Shown here piece after piece: positions 1-8,380 of a DNA stretch of 64,000 nucleotides. Below the pieces are notes generated by a model. That model was not told the DNA's origin. It saw only the letters and a program-made list of their open reading frames with translations, and searched no databases. A program made the translations under genes and the position numbers. This DNA is from an uncultured Planctomycetales bacterium (GTDB lineage Bacteria; Planctomycetota; Planctomycetia; Pirellulales; Thermoguttaceae): positions 44,383 to 108,382 of the forward strand of contig CALARR010000352.1 in assembly GCA_937889015.1 (NCBI GenBank). The letters are read 5' to 3'. How positions within the stretch are numbered: the stretch's first letter is position 1; every line of letters begins with the position of its first letter.

Positions 1-2
1 TC

Positions 3-965
3 CTGCCGGACTTTCCCAACGGCTACTCGTGCAACTATGACTTCTGGCTGTTCGACCAGCCGAGCGACTATTATCGCCGGCACCTGCTGTTGCACGAGGG
101 GACGCACAGTTTTATGAACACGATCCTGGGGGCGTGCGGTCCGCGGTGGTACATGGAGGGGGTCGCAGAGTTGCTGGCGACGCATCGCTGGCAGGAGGGG
201 CGGTTGACGATGAACTACTTGCCGGCCAGGCGCGAGGAGACGCCGTTTTGGGGGCGGATCCGGATCATTCAGGATGCCGTGGCAGAGCGCCAGGCGAGAC
301 GTTTGAGTGCGGTGGTGGACGTTGGTCCGCAGGCTCACAACACGGCCGATTATGCCTGGTGCTGGGCGGCGGCGCTGCTGTTGGATCGCCATCCGGCGTA
401 TCACGAACGGTTTCGCCGGCTGTCGGACTTCGTGACGGCCGCCGACTTCAACGACCGCTTTCACCAGATGTGGTCCGCCGACTGGCAAGAGCTGTGCGAA
501 CAGTGGCAGGTGATGGTCGTGGACATGCACTATGGCCAGGACATCGTGCGTACGGCCATCGACTTTGCGCCGGGCAGACCGATTGCGGCGAGCGGGGCCG
601 AGGTATCGGTGGCCGCCGATCGAGGCTGGCAGAACAGCGGGCTGGTCTTGCAGGCGGGGCGCACGTATCGTCTGCGTGCCCAGGGCCGTTATCAGGTGGC
701 GGATCGGCCGCAGGTTTGGTGGTGCGAGCCAGGGGGAGTGACGATTCGCTATCACCAGGGTCGGCCGCTGGGCTTGTTGCTGGCGGCCGTGCGGCCCGAC
801 GCGCCGCCGGCCGACAGTTCTTCGGCGTTGCTGCGGCCCAGCGTGGTGGGGCTGGGTGCGGAGTTGAGCGTGGAGACGACGGGCACGCTGTTCTTGAAGA
901 TCAACGAATCGCCGGCCGAGCTGGCCGACAACGCCGGATCGTGCAGCGTCGTGATCGAGCCGTGA
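3..965 (+). CDS. 5'-truncated HExxH zinc metallopeptidase-like protein
   Basis: The reading frame is open to the left edge of the window, so the true start lies upstream. About 30 residues into the visible part is an HEGTH motif, matching the HExxH zinc-binding signature of gluzincin peptidases, followed some 20 residues later by MEGVAE, which could supply the third (Glu) zinc ligand. This spacing is seen in the DUF1570/basic-peptidase type proteins common in planctomycetes. The last 110 residues look like a beta-rich accessory domain rather than peptidase. The gene is convergent with the next gene, with one base between stop codons. Metal binding is seen from motif only; substrate and location are unknown because the N-terminus is missing. 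Confidence 0.6.
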   Translation: MPDFPNGYSCNYDFWLFDQPSDYYRRHLLLHEGTHSFMNTILGACGPRWYMEGVAELLATHRWQEGRLTMNYLPARREETPFWGRIRIIQDAVAERQARRLSAVVDVGPQAHNTADYAWCWAAALLLDRHPAYHERFRRLSDFVTAADFNDRFHQMWSADWQELCEQWQVMVVDMHYGQDIVRTAIDFAPGRPIAASGAEVSVAADRGWQNSGLVLQAGRTYRLRAQGRYQVADRPQVWWCEPGGVTIRYHQGRPLGLLLAAVRPDAPPADSSSALLRPSVVGLGAELSVETTGTLFLKINESPAELADNAGSCSVVIEP

Positions 966-966
966 G

Positions 967-1677
967 CTACGGCCGAAACTCCCAATAGGGGTCGTGGCGG
1001 AAGAAGAGGTTGTCGACTTCCAGCCAATGCGCGCCGGCCGGTTCGGTGCTTGTTTCGTGCCGTTCGCTGAGGGCCAGGCTCAGGAGGTGTTCCTCGCCGG
1101 ACTGCAGGCGTTGGCTGAGGGCATCGACGCGCGGCTGCCAGGGCGTGAGGAAATCGTCGCGGTGCAGGCGCACGTCTTTCACCGGGACGTCGGCTTCGAG
1201 CTGGCCGTCGCCGACACGCATGCGCGCCTGGAGGCGTTGATCGCGGACTTCCGACCAGAGCGTGGCTCGCCGCGGCCGCCAGCAGCCGAGCGAGGGGCCG
1301 CCCTGGCCGAGGTCCGCGCCGCAACCGTCGCGTCCCACTTTGCGGAGTTGTGGGCCGAACAGCGCGCGGAACGTGGGGCGTGCCAGTTGCTCCAAGAGGG
1401 TCCAGAATTGCTCGGCAGGCAACCGGTGGAGAACGCGAACGCGGGCGGGATCGAACAGGCGATCCTCGATGCGCGGGGCGGGGCTGACGGTGGGCCGGAG
1501 CAGCAGTTCCAGCACGTTCCCCAGCGCAAAAGGCCCGCCCTGCTGCTCGAGCAGGGCGGGCGCGATACGTCCTTGGGGTGACTGCAGGCGGTAGAAGCGA
1601 CCCTGTTGCGGATCGACGCCGGCCACCGAGATTGAGACCTGCGGTGCCCGGATCAGATGTGTGACGACAATTTGCAT
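967..1677 (-). CDS. conserved hypothetical protein, possible dual-OB-type
   Basis: A 236-residue protein starting at MQIVVTHLIRAP. I chose this internal Met over the longer frame (to 1779) because upstream residues are Arg/Ser-rich and look untranslated, while the sequence after this Met resembles N-termini I associate with small planctomycete proteins annotated as dual OB-domain (MKIVVTHLTRM...VAGVD). No catalytic motif is visible. The protein is rich in Leu, Arg and Gln and lacks membrane segments or a signal peptide, so it is probably cytoplasmic. It converges with the peptidase gene to the left and shares the strand with scpB to the right. Function is unknown; the family link is from memory and is tentative. 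Confidence 0.5.
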   Translation of the reverse strand: MQIVVTHLIRAPQVSISVAGVDPQQGRFYRLQSPQGRIAPALLEQQGGPFALGNVLELLLRPTVSPAPRIEDRLFDPARVRVLHRLPAEQFWTLLEQLARPTFRALFGPQLRKVGRDGCGADLGQGGPSLGCWRPRRATLWSEVRDQRLQARMRVGDGQLEADVPVKDVRLHRDDFLTPWQPRVDALSQRLQSGEEHLLSLALSERHETSTEPAGAHWLEVDNLFFRHDPYWEFRP

Positions 1678-1835
1678 CAGCCTTGCGCGAGGCGGCAGAC
1701 GAGCGGAACACGATCGAGATCCGGCGGACCGCCGTGGATGCTCAGAGAAACCGGGCAACGCGCGGCAGGCAAGTCGCAAACAACGGCTGGCCGTTCGGGC
1801 TGTGCTAGTTGTCTGAGGGGCGAGTTCTGCGAGGA

Positions 1836-2999
1836 CTAAGCTTCCTCCTCGCCACCCTCTTCCTCCTCGTCATCATCATCCCAATCGTCGTCGTCATCGT
1901 CGTCCCAGTCGTCGTCGTCATCGTCCTCCCACTCGTCCTCGTCATCCTCTTCTTCGTCGAGGTCCTCCTCGTCGTCGTCGTCGACCTCTTCCCAGTCGTC
2001 GTCTTCGAAGTCCTCATCGTCCAGGTCTTCGTCCTCATCTTCCTCGTCGAGGTCATCCTCGTCGTCCTCGTCGAGATCCTCGTCATCGTCGTCCTCCAGC
2101 TCCTCGTCTTCGTCTTCGTCGAAGGCTTCGAGTTGCTGAGGCATGTCGAACATTTCATCCGTGGTTCGACGGGTGGACTGGCCCTTGGGCGTCTTGGCGC
2201 CGGAACGGGGTGCGGGTTGAATCGTAGGTGCTTTCACATTGGCCTCCTGGTCTTGGTCTTCACGATTAGAATCTTGGTTGGCTGTGATATGCGACTCGAG
2301 CGGTGCGGCGGCAGGGCCCGCAGGGGAACCTGCACGCAGCCATTCCGCTCGGGGCAATTCATCCAGGTGTCGCAGACCAAAGGTCTGCAGGAATTGTCTT
2401 GTGGTACCGTACAGGAACGGTCGGCCGAGGTCTTCGGATCGTCCCACAATTCGGACCAGATCGCGTTCCATCAATTGTCGCAGGATTTCTCCGCACTGCA
2501 CGCCCCGAATGGCCTCGATCTGGGCTCGCAGGATAGGCTGACGGTAGGCCACTACTGCGAGGGTCTCCATGGTGGGCGGCGACAGGCGCACTTCCACCGG
2601 TACAGGCTGTAATCGTCGCAACCAGGGGGCGAACTTGGGTCGCGACATCAATTGCAGGCCACCCGCCACCTCTTCGACACGAAAGGCGCTTCCCTCAGCG
2701 TCGTAGAGTTGATTCAGTGCCCGGATCAGTGTACGCGCTTCTGTGCCGTCCGCCAAGCCTGCCAACTGAGCCAGTTTGCGGGTTCCCAAGGGCTCGCGTG
2801 CCAGGAGAAGGATCGCCTCCAGCTCAGCCAATCGGGTTGAGCGTGACCCCTCTTGGTGGCTATTCTGTTCTTCGTGGCCTGCTAACCAGTCAAGAGATCG
2901 TGAGCGTAGATGGGGGTGTGGCAGCCAGCGCGGTTGCCAAGTCCACGATGAATCACGCAAACCGCCCCAGTCACCTAGTGGTTGTCGATGAGTGAACAT
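1836..2999 (-). CDS. scpB: chromosome segregation/condensation protein ScpB with acidic tail
   Basis: ScpB is the winged-helix kleisin-associated subunit of the SMC-ScpA-ScpB condensin complex. Residues about 56-250 match the family: RLAELEAILLLAREPLGTRKLA near the start, then PPTMETLAVVAYRQPI and GRPFLYGTT, the hallmarks of the two winged helices. The protein is 387 residues, long for ScpB (about 200), for two reasons: a Trp/His/Arg-rich N-terminal extension of some 55 residues (start uncertain), and a C-terminal tail of nearly 100 residues that is almost entirely Asp and Glu. A smc or scpA gene is not nearby. The function of the core is well supported; the tail is discussed in the findings. 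Confidence 0.9.
   Translation of the reverse strand: MFTHRQPLGDWGGLRDSSWTWQPRWLPHPHLRSRSLDWLAGHEEQNSHQEGSRSTRLAELEAILLLAREPLGTRKLAQLAGLADGTEARTLIRALNQLYDAEGSAFRVEEVAGGLQLMSRPKFAPWLRRLQPVPVEVRLSPPTMETLAVVAYRQPILRAQIEAIRGVQCGEILRQLMERDLVRIVGRSEDLGRPFLYGTTRQFLQTFGLRHLDELPRAEWLRAGSPAGPAAAPLESHITANQDSNREDQDQEANVKAPTIQPAPRSGAKTPKGQSTRRTTDEMFDMPQQLEAFDEDEDEELEDDDDEDLDEDDEDDLDEEDEDEDLDDEDFEDDDWEEVDDDDEEDLDEEEDDEDEWEDDDDDDWDDDDDDDWDDDDEEEEGGEEEA
1839..2130 (-). repeat. low-complexity Asp/Glu codon tract in scpB
   Basis: On the minus strand this stretch is made almost only of GAC, GAT, GAG and GAA codons, with a few TGG codons spaced through it. It encodes the acidic tail of ScpB. The tract has degenerate triplet and 9-15 bp periodicity, so it may vary in length between strains. 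Confidence 0.85.
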
Positions 3000-3086
3000 G
3001 GGCGAAGTAGGGAGTCGGTTGTGAGATGTGCCACCCTAGCGCTGCCATTCATGCCGGCGTGGTCAGTGATCGCCATTGCAACTGGG

Positions 3087-3102
3087 GTCGATTCGAATCG
3101 AC
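3087..3102. promoter_or_regulatory. perfect 16-bp palindrome upstream of scpB
   Basis: GTCGATTCGAATCGAC is a perfect palindrome located about 90 bp upstream of the scpB start, in the gap between scpB and the next minus-strand gene. It could be a dimeric regulator site. No regulator or core promoter can be assigned, so this is a structural observation only. Confidence 0.3.
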
Positions 3103-3150
3103 AGGGGTCCAGGGATCCCGCGGTCGTGGAACGATCTTTGGCCCAGCGGA

Positions 3151-3236
3151 CCTTAGCGCCGGTCCGAAAACCTGTCGGCAGCTCAGTGCGGCCGGGCCGC
3201 CCGAGGTGGCTGAGGCGGTTCTCGGATAGGTTCTCA
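3151..3236 (+). repeat. R1 palindromic element, copy A
   Basis: One of ten copies of an approximately 81-86 bp element in this window. Left arm has CCGGTCCGAAAACC, right arm GGTTCTCGGATAGG; the centre carries the GGGCCGCCCGA core shared by all copies. It lies between two minus-strand genes, 33 bp beyond the stop codon of the secreted protein gene at 3269. Confidence 0.85.
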
Positions 3237-3268
3237 ATCGTACGCTGCGCGATCGGCGGCGGCGCGGT

Positions 3269-4102
3269 TCACATCGGTCCTGCGCGCCACACTTCGACGT
3301 CCTGGAGGACCTTGCCCATCACACGGACGGGGTCGGAGTCGACGGCCTCGAAGTAGCGGGTGTAATTGGGGTTCCCGCCGACGGCCATTTTGCAATAGAA
3401 GCGATATAGATCGCCTTGGGCCCCCCAGGACTCCAGGAGGTAGTAGGTCGCCCCCAATCGACGCAGGCGCTCCTGAATCTGTTGGAACTGGTTGTCGGTC
3501 GGCGACTTTTCGGGTGCGGCGTTCGGCGGTGGGCAGGCTTCGTCGAAACAGACGGGAACGAGGCCTGGCTTGTTGCGTTGATAGACAGAAGGACCGGGTT
3601 GCCTGACTGGCGGCGAGAACTCGCGCGGCATGGCGTCTGCGGGCATTGGTTCGGCCGGCAGTTGATAGCCGGCCGGCACGACCCCAGGAGTCCCGTTGGC
3701 AGGCATCTGCGTGTAGTCGGCAGTGGTTGGCGGAGCCTGGAGCGGCGTTGCCGAGGGTCCGAGTTGCGGGGCCAGTGCCACCTGTGGAGGCACGGCTTGT
3801 GGCCCGAGCTGGACCACGGGGGGACTCAGCGGCGGCAAGGTGGCTGGAGCGCCCGCGATCGGATCTGCCAGGATGGTCCCGGAGCTGCCGGGAACAAAGG
3901 GGGGCGCTTCGCTCAGCGTGCTGGACGCGGAAGCCAAGCTGAGGCCCAGGTGTTGCTGCAGCAATTGCTTGACCAGTTCTGGGAGCGATCCGCCCCACAG
4001 CGCGGCTGCGGGGATCGAGAGCAGACAGGCCAGCATCACCAGGGCACGAAACGCCACCACGGTGGACGATTCGCTTTTCAAGGGCGCCTCCTTTCGCCGC
4101 AT
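3269..4102 (-). CDS. Pro/Ala-rich exported hypothetical protein
   Basis: A 277-residue protein with one hydrophobic segment at about residues 14-37 (VAFRALVMLACLLSIPAAALWGG), which is either a signal peptide or a membrane anchor. A low-complexity Pro/Ala linker follows (about 60-175), then a C-terminal domain of some 80 residues with QIQERLRRLGATYYLLESWG and NPNYTRYFEAVDSDP. I recognise this arrangement from planctomycete-specific hypothetical proteins but know no function. The C-terminal part resembles a small periplasmic globular domain. The gene is divergent from the cysteine desulfurase on the plus strand. The start is supported by a GGCGCC-poor but plausible context and by the position of the hydrophobic segment. 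Confidence 0.65.
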   Translation of the reverse strand: MRRKEAPLKSESSTVVAFRALVMLACLLSIPAAALWGGSLPELVKQLLQQHLGLSLASASSTLSEAPPFVPGSSGTILADPIAGAPATLPPLSPPVVQLGPQAVPPQVALAPQLGPSATPLQAPPTTADYTQMPANGTPGVVPAGYQLPAEPMPADAMPREFSPPVRQPGPSVYQRNKPGLVPVCFDEACPPPNAAPEKSPTDNQFQQIQERLRRLGATYYLLESWGAQGDLYRFYCKMAVGGNPNYTRYFEAVDSDPVRVMGKVLQDVEVWRAGPM

Positions 4103-4318
4103 TCCGGCTCTCTTGGCCGGCTGAAGGCCGCGCGCGTTCCCTGCGCGGGCCGCCGAAGGCGCACATCATAGTCGCACCTCTTTTGCCGTGGCAATCCCAA
4201 TCGATCCGCAAACTGGGGGGATTCAGTTTGAATCCCCCCTCCATCTTGACGGTGTGGGCGGCTCGGCAAACAATTGATCCCCAGTCCAAGGAACCCTGAT
4301 TTGAACTGTTTCGAGTGT

Positions 4319-5470
4319 ATGGAATCGATTTACCTGGACCATAATGCGACCACACCTCCAGCTCCGGAGGTCGTGCGCGCATTGGCCGAGGCGTACGCTC
4401 GGGGGTGGGCGAACCCGGCCAGCCAACACCGGCCTGGGCAGGCTGCTCGAAAAGCGCTGGAGGACGCTCGAGAGGAGATCGCCGTCTTGCTAGGCGGCGA
4501 TGTGTCTGGTGCCCGGGGAGACCGTCTCCTCTTTACCGGGGGGGGGACGGAGGCCAACAATCTGGCTGTGTTGGGCGTGTGCCGTGCTGCGTCGGCCGCG
4601 GGCCAGATCGTCGTCTCGGCCGTGGAACACGCCAGCGTGATCGAGCCGGCGGAGCATTTGATGGAGGAGGGTTGGCGACTGGACGGGCTGGGCGTCGATG
4701 CGCGAGGGGTGGTCTGTGTGGATCGCTTGCAAGGCCTGCTCAGTGCTCAGACCCGGTTGGTCAGCGTGTTGCTGGCGAACCACGAGACGGGCGTGCTTCA
4801 ACCGATCGCGGACTTGGCGGAGATCTGCAACGCGGCGGGGGTGGTGTTGCACACCGACGCGGTCCAGGCCGCCGGGAAGCTGCCCCTGGAGTTTCGCCGG
4901 CTGGGCGTGGCGGCCATGAGCGTGACCGCCCACAAATTCCGCGGTCCGCTGGGGATCGGCGCCCTGCTGGTGCGCCACAATGTGCCGTTGTCGCCATTGA
5001 CCTACGGTGGCGGGCAACAACATGCTTTGCGGCCGGGCACGGAATGCGTGGCGTTGGCAGTGGGAATGGCCACGGCTTTGCGATTGGCGCACCAACATCA
5101 GCAAGAGGAGGCAGAACGCCAGGCGTCGCTGCGTACGCAGTTCGAAGCCGGATTGCGCGCAGCCTTTCCAGGAGTGATTGTGCATGGGGGGGAGGCCCAG
5201 CGTCTGCCCAATACGGCCAACGTTGCATTTCCGGGGGTGGACGGGCAGGTTCTGTTGATGGCTTTGGATACGGCGGGTGTGGCCTGTTCGGCCGGTTCGG
5301 CGTGCAGCAGTGGATCGAGCGAGGTCTCCCCCACACTTCTGGCGATGGGAATTCCCCACTCTTTGGCCAGTTCTTCGTTGCGGTTCAGTCTTGGGGCCGA
5401 GACCAGGGCGAGTGACATCGAGCAGGCCGTGCGGCGGATTGCCGAGGTCTATCGCCAGTTGCGCGGATGA
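4319..5470 (+). CDS. cysteine desulfurase (NifS/IscS family)
   Basis: PLP-dependent enzyme that removes sulfur from cysteine to build Fe-S clusters or thiolated tRNA. The start chosen is the ATG giving MESIYLDHNATTP, the canonical N-terminus, rather than a longer frame from 4274. In the resulting 383 residues the fold-type I features are in place: H104 in SAVEHAS, N154 in LLANHETG, D180 and Q183 in HTDAVQ, the PLP lysine K206 in TAHKFRGP, and the active-site cysteine C329 in CSAGSACSSGSSE. No IscU-like scaffold or regulator is adjacent, so it may serve as the general housekeeping desulfurase. The next gene, 330 bp downstream, is dnaA. Confidence 0.93.
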   Translation: MESIYLDHNATTPPAPEVVRALAEAYARGWANPASQHRPGQAARKALEDAREEIAVLLGGDVSGARGDRLLFTGGGTEANNLAVLGVCRAASAAGQIVVSAVEHASVIEPAEHLMEEGWRLDGLGVDARGVVCVDRLQGLLSAQTRLVSVLLANHETGVLQPIADLAEICNAAGVVLHTDAVQAAGKLPLEFRRLGVAAMSVTAHKFRGPLGIGALLVRHNVPLSPLTYGGGQQHALRPGTECVALAVGMATALRLAHQHQQEEAERQASLRTQFEAGLRAAFPGVIVHGGEAQRLPNTANVAFPGVDGQVLLMALDTAGVACSAGSACSSGSSEVSPTLLAMGIPHSLASSSLRFSLGAETRASDIEQAVRRIAEVYRQLRG

Positions 5471-5696
5471 GGGGGGCGGCGGTTGGTGCAAGGGGCACCC
5501 AGGTGTCGTGTTCCCGGCGGTGTAGATCGAAGAAAAGGCCGCTAGCAGCGTGTGAGGCGCGCTGTGCCACTCTTCTTGTGGCGCAGGCGATGCCTTACAA
5601 TCCCAACTATGAAGTCCGGTGCCGTGCCGTTTGTTCCCTCGGCTGAAACCTGACTTGCGCCGAGGTTGGCGTGTGAGTAGCAGCCGGGGGCATCCT
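5471..5696. other. intergenic region upstream of dnaA
   Basis: No gene seen between the desulfurase stop and the R1 element. A TACAAT hexamer at 5596-5601 with a poor upstream TTCTTG (17 bp spacer) is the best promoter-like pair facing dnaA; it is weak. No recognisable TTATCCACA-type DnaA boxes were found here. Confidence 0.3.
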
Positions 5697-5782
5697 TTTT
5701 GAGCCGGTCCGAGAACCTGTCGGCAGCTCAGTGCGGCTGGGCCGCCCGAGGTGGCTGGGGCGGTTCTCGGATAGGTTCTTAG
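5697..5782 (+). repeat. R1 palindromic element, copy B, just upstream of dnaA
   Basis: Best-preserved hairpin form: left arm CCGAGAACC pairs perfectly with right arm GGTTCTCGG, and an inner GCGGC/GCCGC pair flanks TGG. The right end is 18 bp from the dnaA start codon, so the element lies in the dnaA leader region. Confidence 0.88.
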
Positions 5783-5800
5783 CCCTGTGGTCTATCGCCC

Positions 5801-6868
5801 GTGACGTGTAACCTCATTCCGCTGCCAGGCCTCCCGCTGTCCGAAGCGGCCGACGCTGTCGGCGGCGCGAAGGCGGTGTTGGGGGCCTTCATCCTCGGGC
5901 CGGAGAACCAACTGGTGGAGGTGGCGGTGCGGGCCGTGTTGGATGGGCAGTTGCCACAATACAACCCGATTGTTTTTTACGGCGCCAGCGGGACGGGGAA
6001 GTCGCATTTGAGTCGCGGCCTGCTGCAGGCCTACAAGTCGCAATCCAAGCGGCCGGGCGTGTACGTGACGGCCAGCGATTTCGCGCGGGAGTTGAAGGAC
6101 GCTTTTGAGACCAACGGGGTAGAGGACTTCCGCTCCAAGTACCGCCACGTGGGGCTGTTGGTGGTCGAGGATCTGGCGCGGTTGAGCGACAAGGCGGCAG
6201 CCGGAGAGGAGCTGGTGGGCACGATCGATGCCTGCGTGGCGGCCGGCAATCGGGTGATTTTGAGCGCGGGGGTAGCGCCGGAGCAATTGACCGAATTGCA
6301 TCCGCGTCTGGTGAGCCGGTTGGTGGCGGGTCTGAGCGTGCCGCTGGTGCCGCCGGCCGTCGAGACGCGCGTCGAATTGATCCAGCGCTTTGCCGAGATG
6401 CGGAAGATGCGCGTGGACGAGGCGGCGGTGCGCCGGTTGGCCGACGGCCTGGCGGTGACGGCGGGCGAGTTGCTGGGGGCGTTGATGCAGTTGTGGATGG
6501 GGGCCGAAGTGGAGTGTCGGGCGATTGACGAGGAGGCGGTGCAAGAGTATCTCAAGCTGCATCGGGGATGCGTCCCCCCCCCGATGCAGCGCATCGCGCA
6601 GGCCACGGCTCGGCATTTCTCACTGCGCGTGCAGGAATTGCGTGGGCCCTCGCGGCGTCAGGGGGTGGTCACGGCTCGCGGCGTTGCGATGTACCTGGCC
6701 CGACTGCTCTCTCGACAGAGCCTAGGGCAAATTGGCCACTATTTTGGTGGCAGGGATCATACGACGGTGCTCCATGCGTGCCGCAAGACCGCGGCGCTGA
6801 CGCGATCTGAGCCGGGCATTCACCAGGCGGTCGCTGAATTGAAGGAGAAGTTGCGCGGAAGCTCGTAA
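5801..6868 (+). CDS. dnaA: chromosomal replication initiator DnaA, short form
   Basis: AAA+ initiator that binds and unwinds the origin. Walker A is GASGTGKS (residues 61-68) and the Walker B region LLVVEDL (119-125), an unusual variant of the common IDD. The C-terminal DNA-binding domain IV is intact, with the signature IGHYFGGRDHTTVLHA near 311-326. The protein is only 355 residues, against about 450-470 in well-studied bacteria, because the N-terminal domain I and linker are missing: the AAA+ domain begins within the first 30 residues. The start is a GTG directly after the R1 element. Other short DnaA proteins occur in planctomycetes to my knowledge, so this need not be a truncation. dnaN and dciA follow. 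Confidence 0.93.
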   Translation: MTCNLIPLPGLPLSEAADAVGGAKAVLGAFILGPENQLVEVAVRAVLDGQLPQYNPIVFYGASGTGKSHLSRGLLQAYKSQSKRPGVYVTASDFARELKDAFETNGVEDFRSKYRHVGLLVVEDLARLSDKAAAGEELVGTIDACVAAGNRVILSAGVAPEQLTELHPRLVSRLVAGLSVPLVPPAVETRVELIQRFAEMRKMRVDEAAVRRLADGLAVTAGELLGALMQLWMGAEVECRAIDEEAVQEYLKLHRGCVPPPMQRIAQATARHFSLRVQELRGPSRRQGVVTARGVAMYLARLLSRQSLGQIGHYFGGRDHTTVLHACRKTAALTRSEPGIHQAVAELKEKLRGSS

Positions 6869-7264
6869 GGTCGGGTGCGTGTAGCGGATGTCCGGGTGAC
6901 GGTCGCCAGAGCGGCCCCAGGACGCGGTGGAGAAGATGTTGACGGTGTGTTGATTCAGGTTGATGGATGGGAGGCGATTGGGGGCGTGAGGGAATCGATC
7001 AACAGCGGACGGCGGCCATCAACACAGTTGTGCGCCGGCATCAACTCTCGATCAACGGTTTTCCCACGGCCGCGGTCACTCGGGTTGGAGCGCGCAACTG
7101 CCGGAATGGCTAAAACTTGGAAATTCGGCCTGGTTGGCTGTCGACATCCGGCCGGGGCGCCTTACTACTGCTGTTGCAAAGAATGAAATCTAAGGTAGAA
7201 CTACCGGAAACCCGTGTGCGATTCCAGGCCCCGAGTCCATCCACGAGGAAGGCAGTCTGAAGCG
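6869..7264. other. dnaA-dnaN intergenic region, candidate oriC
   Basis: A 396-bp gap without genes between dnaA and dnaN, the classical position of a replication origin. It contains the phased GTTGAT/ATCAAC array (6938-7056), then a more AT-rich segment (about 7105-7205). At 7162-7173 the complementary strand reads CAGCAGTAGTAA, partly matching the repeated TAG-like triplets of DnaA-trio elements known from other bacteria. Origin function is inferred from position and repeats, not proven. Confidence 0.5.
6938..7056. repeat. seven phased GTTGAT/ATCAAC sites (candidate DnaA-box array)
   Basis: Three GTTGA(T/C) hexamers begin at 6938, 6949 and 6959, and four inverted copies (ATCAAC) begin at 6998, 7018, 7040 and 7051. 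Spacings are 11, 10, 39, 20, 22 and 11 bp, close to whole turns of the DNA helix. Read on one strand the extended consensus is roughly TGTTGAT(C/G)G. The two groups face each other. They do not match the E. coli TTATCCACA box, so the identity as DnaA sites is an inference from location. Confidence 0.6.
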
Positions 7265-8380
7265 ATGAAAGCCCTATGTGAACGCGAGAAGTTGCTGCAG
7301 AGTTTCCAGACGGTGGCCGGCGTTGCCCCGACGCGCAGTCCGAAGCCCATTCTGCAGAACGTGAAGATGGCGCTGACTTCGGAAGCGGCGACGTTGATGG
7401 CGACCGACCTGGAGATCGGCATCCGGTTGGAGGTGCCTGGGGTGGAAGTGCAGGTGCCCGGGAGCGCGGTGTTGCCGATCGCGCGTTTCGGCATGATTTT
7501 GCGTGAGAGTTCGGACGAGAAGCTGTACTTGGAGAGCGACGGCGGGAGCACGATCATCCGGGGGCAGCGGAGCCAATTTCGGCTGCCCAGTGAGAATCCG
7601 GACGAGTTCCCCAACGTGGTGGAATTCAACGAAGAGAAGTACCATGAGATGCCGGCGCGCTTTTTCCGCGAGATCGTGCGGCGCACGGCATTCGCCACGG
7701 ACAACGAAAGCAGTCGCTATGCGTTGGGGGGCGTGTTGCTGGAACTGAGCGACACGGGGATCACGGCCGTGGGCACCGACGGGCGCCGCCTGGCGCGGCA
7801 GGAAGGCCCGGCGCGCTCGAACGGCGGGCATGAAACCATCGAAAGCACGACGATCATCCCCACGCGCGCCATGCATCTGATTGACCGGGCCTTGGCCGAG
7901 AACGAAGGGGACATGGAGTTGGCGGCGCGGGGCAACGACGTGCTGATCAAGAGCGGCCGAGCTACGATCTACACGCGGTTGGTCGAGGGGCGTTTTCCTC
8001 GCTGGCGGGACGTATTTCCGGCGCGGCAGAATCCGATGCGCGTGGACTTGCCGGTGGGCCCGTTCTATGCCACGGTTCGGCAGGCGGCCATCGTCAGCAG
8101 CGAGGAGCGCCGGGGCGTGGATTTCACCTTCGGTGAAGGCAAGGTGGTGCTCAACTGCCGGGGAGCCGAGTTCGGCGAATCGCAGGTTGAACTGCCGATA
8201 GCCTACGACGGAGTTCCGCTGCCGATCACCCTGGACCCGCGGTTTTTCAGCGATTTTCTGAAGGTGCTCGATCCGGAGAAGACCTTCCAATTGGAGATGC
8301 AGGATCCGGACAGCGCGGTGGTTTGCACCACGGACGACAATTATTCGTACGTGATCATGCCGCTGGCTCGGGATCATTGA
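7265..8380 (+). CDS. dnaN: DNA polymerase III beta subunit (sliding clamp)
   Basis: Ring-shaped processivity clamp of the replicative polymerase. At 371 residues it has the normal length for three clamp domains. The start at MKALCEREKLLQSFQTVAG was chosen over an upstream in-frame ATG because this is where family similarity begins. Family features include KPILQNVKM and ATDLEIGIR in domain 1, the RYALGGVLLE and GTDGRRLA motifs in domain 2, and a C-terminus ending in YVIMPL, the typical clamp ending (YVVMPM-like). The gene overlaps dciA by one base (TGATG), so the two are probably translationally coupled. Together with dnaA it marks an origin-type cluster; recF and gyrB do not follow. Confidence 0.95.
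   Translation: MKALCEREKLLQSFQTVAGVAPTRSPKPILQNVKMALTSEAATLMATDLEIGIRLEVPGVEVQVPGSAVLPIARFGMILRESSDEKLYLESDGGSTIIRGQRSQFRLPSENPDEFPNVVEFNEEKYHEMPARFFREIVRRTAFATDNESSRYALGGVLLELSDTGITAVGTDGRRLARQEGPARSNGGHETIESTTIIPTRAMHLIDRALAENEGDMELAARGNDVLIKSGRATIYTRLVEGRFPRWRDVFPARQNPMRVDLPVGPFYATVRQAAIVSSEERRGVDFTFGEGKVVLNCRGAEFGESQVELPIAYDGVPLPITLDPRFFSDFLKVLDPEKTFQLEMQDPDSAVVCTTDDNYSYVIMPLARDH

Noticed and set aside
6869..7264. E. coli-type DnaA boxes in the dnaA-dnaN gap
   Set aside because: No TTATCCACA-like 9-mer was found; only the GTTGAT array and one distant TTTTCCCAC were seen.
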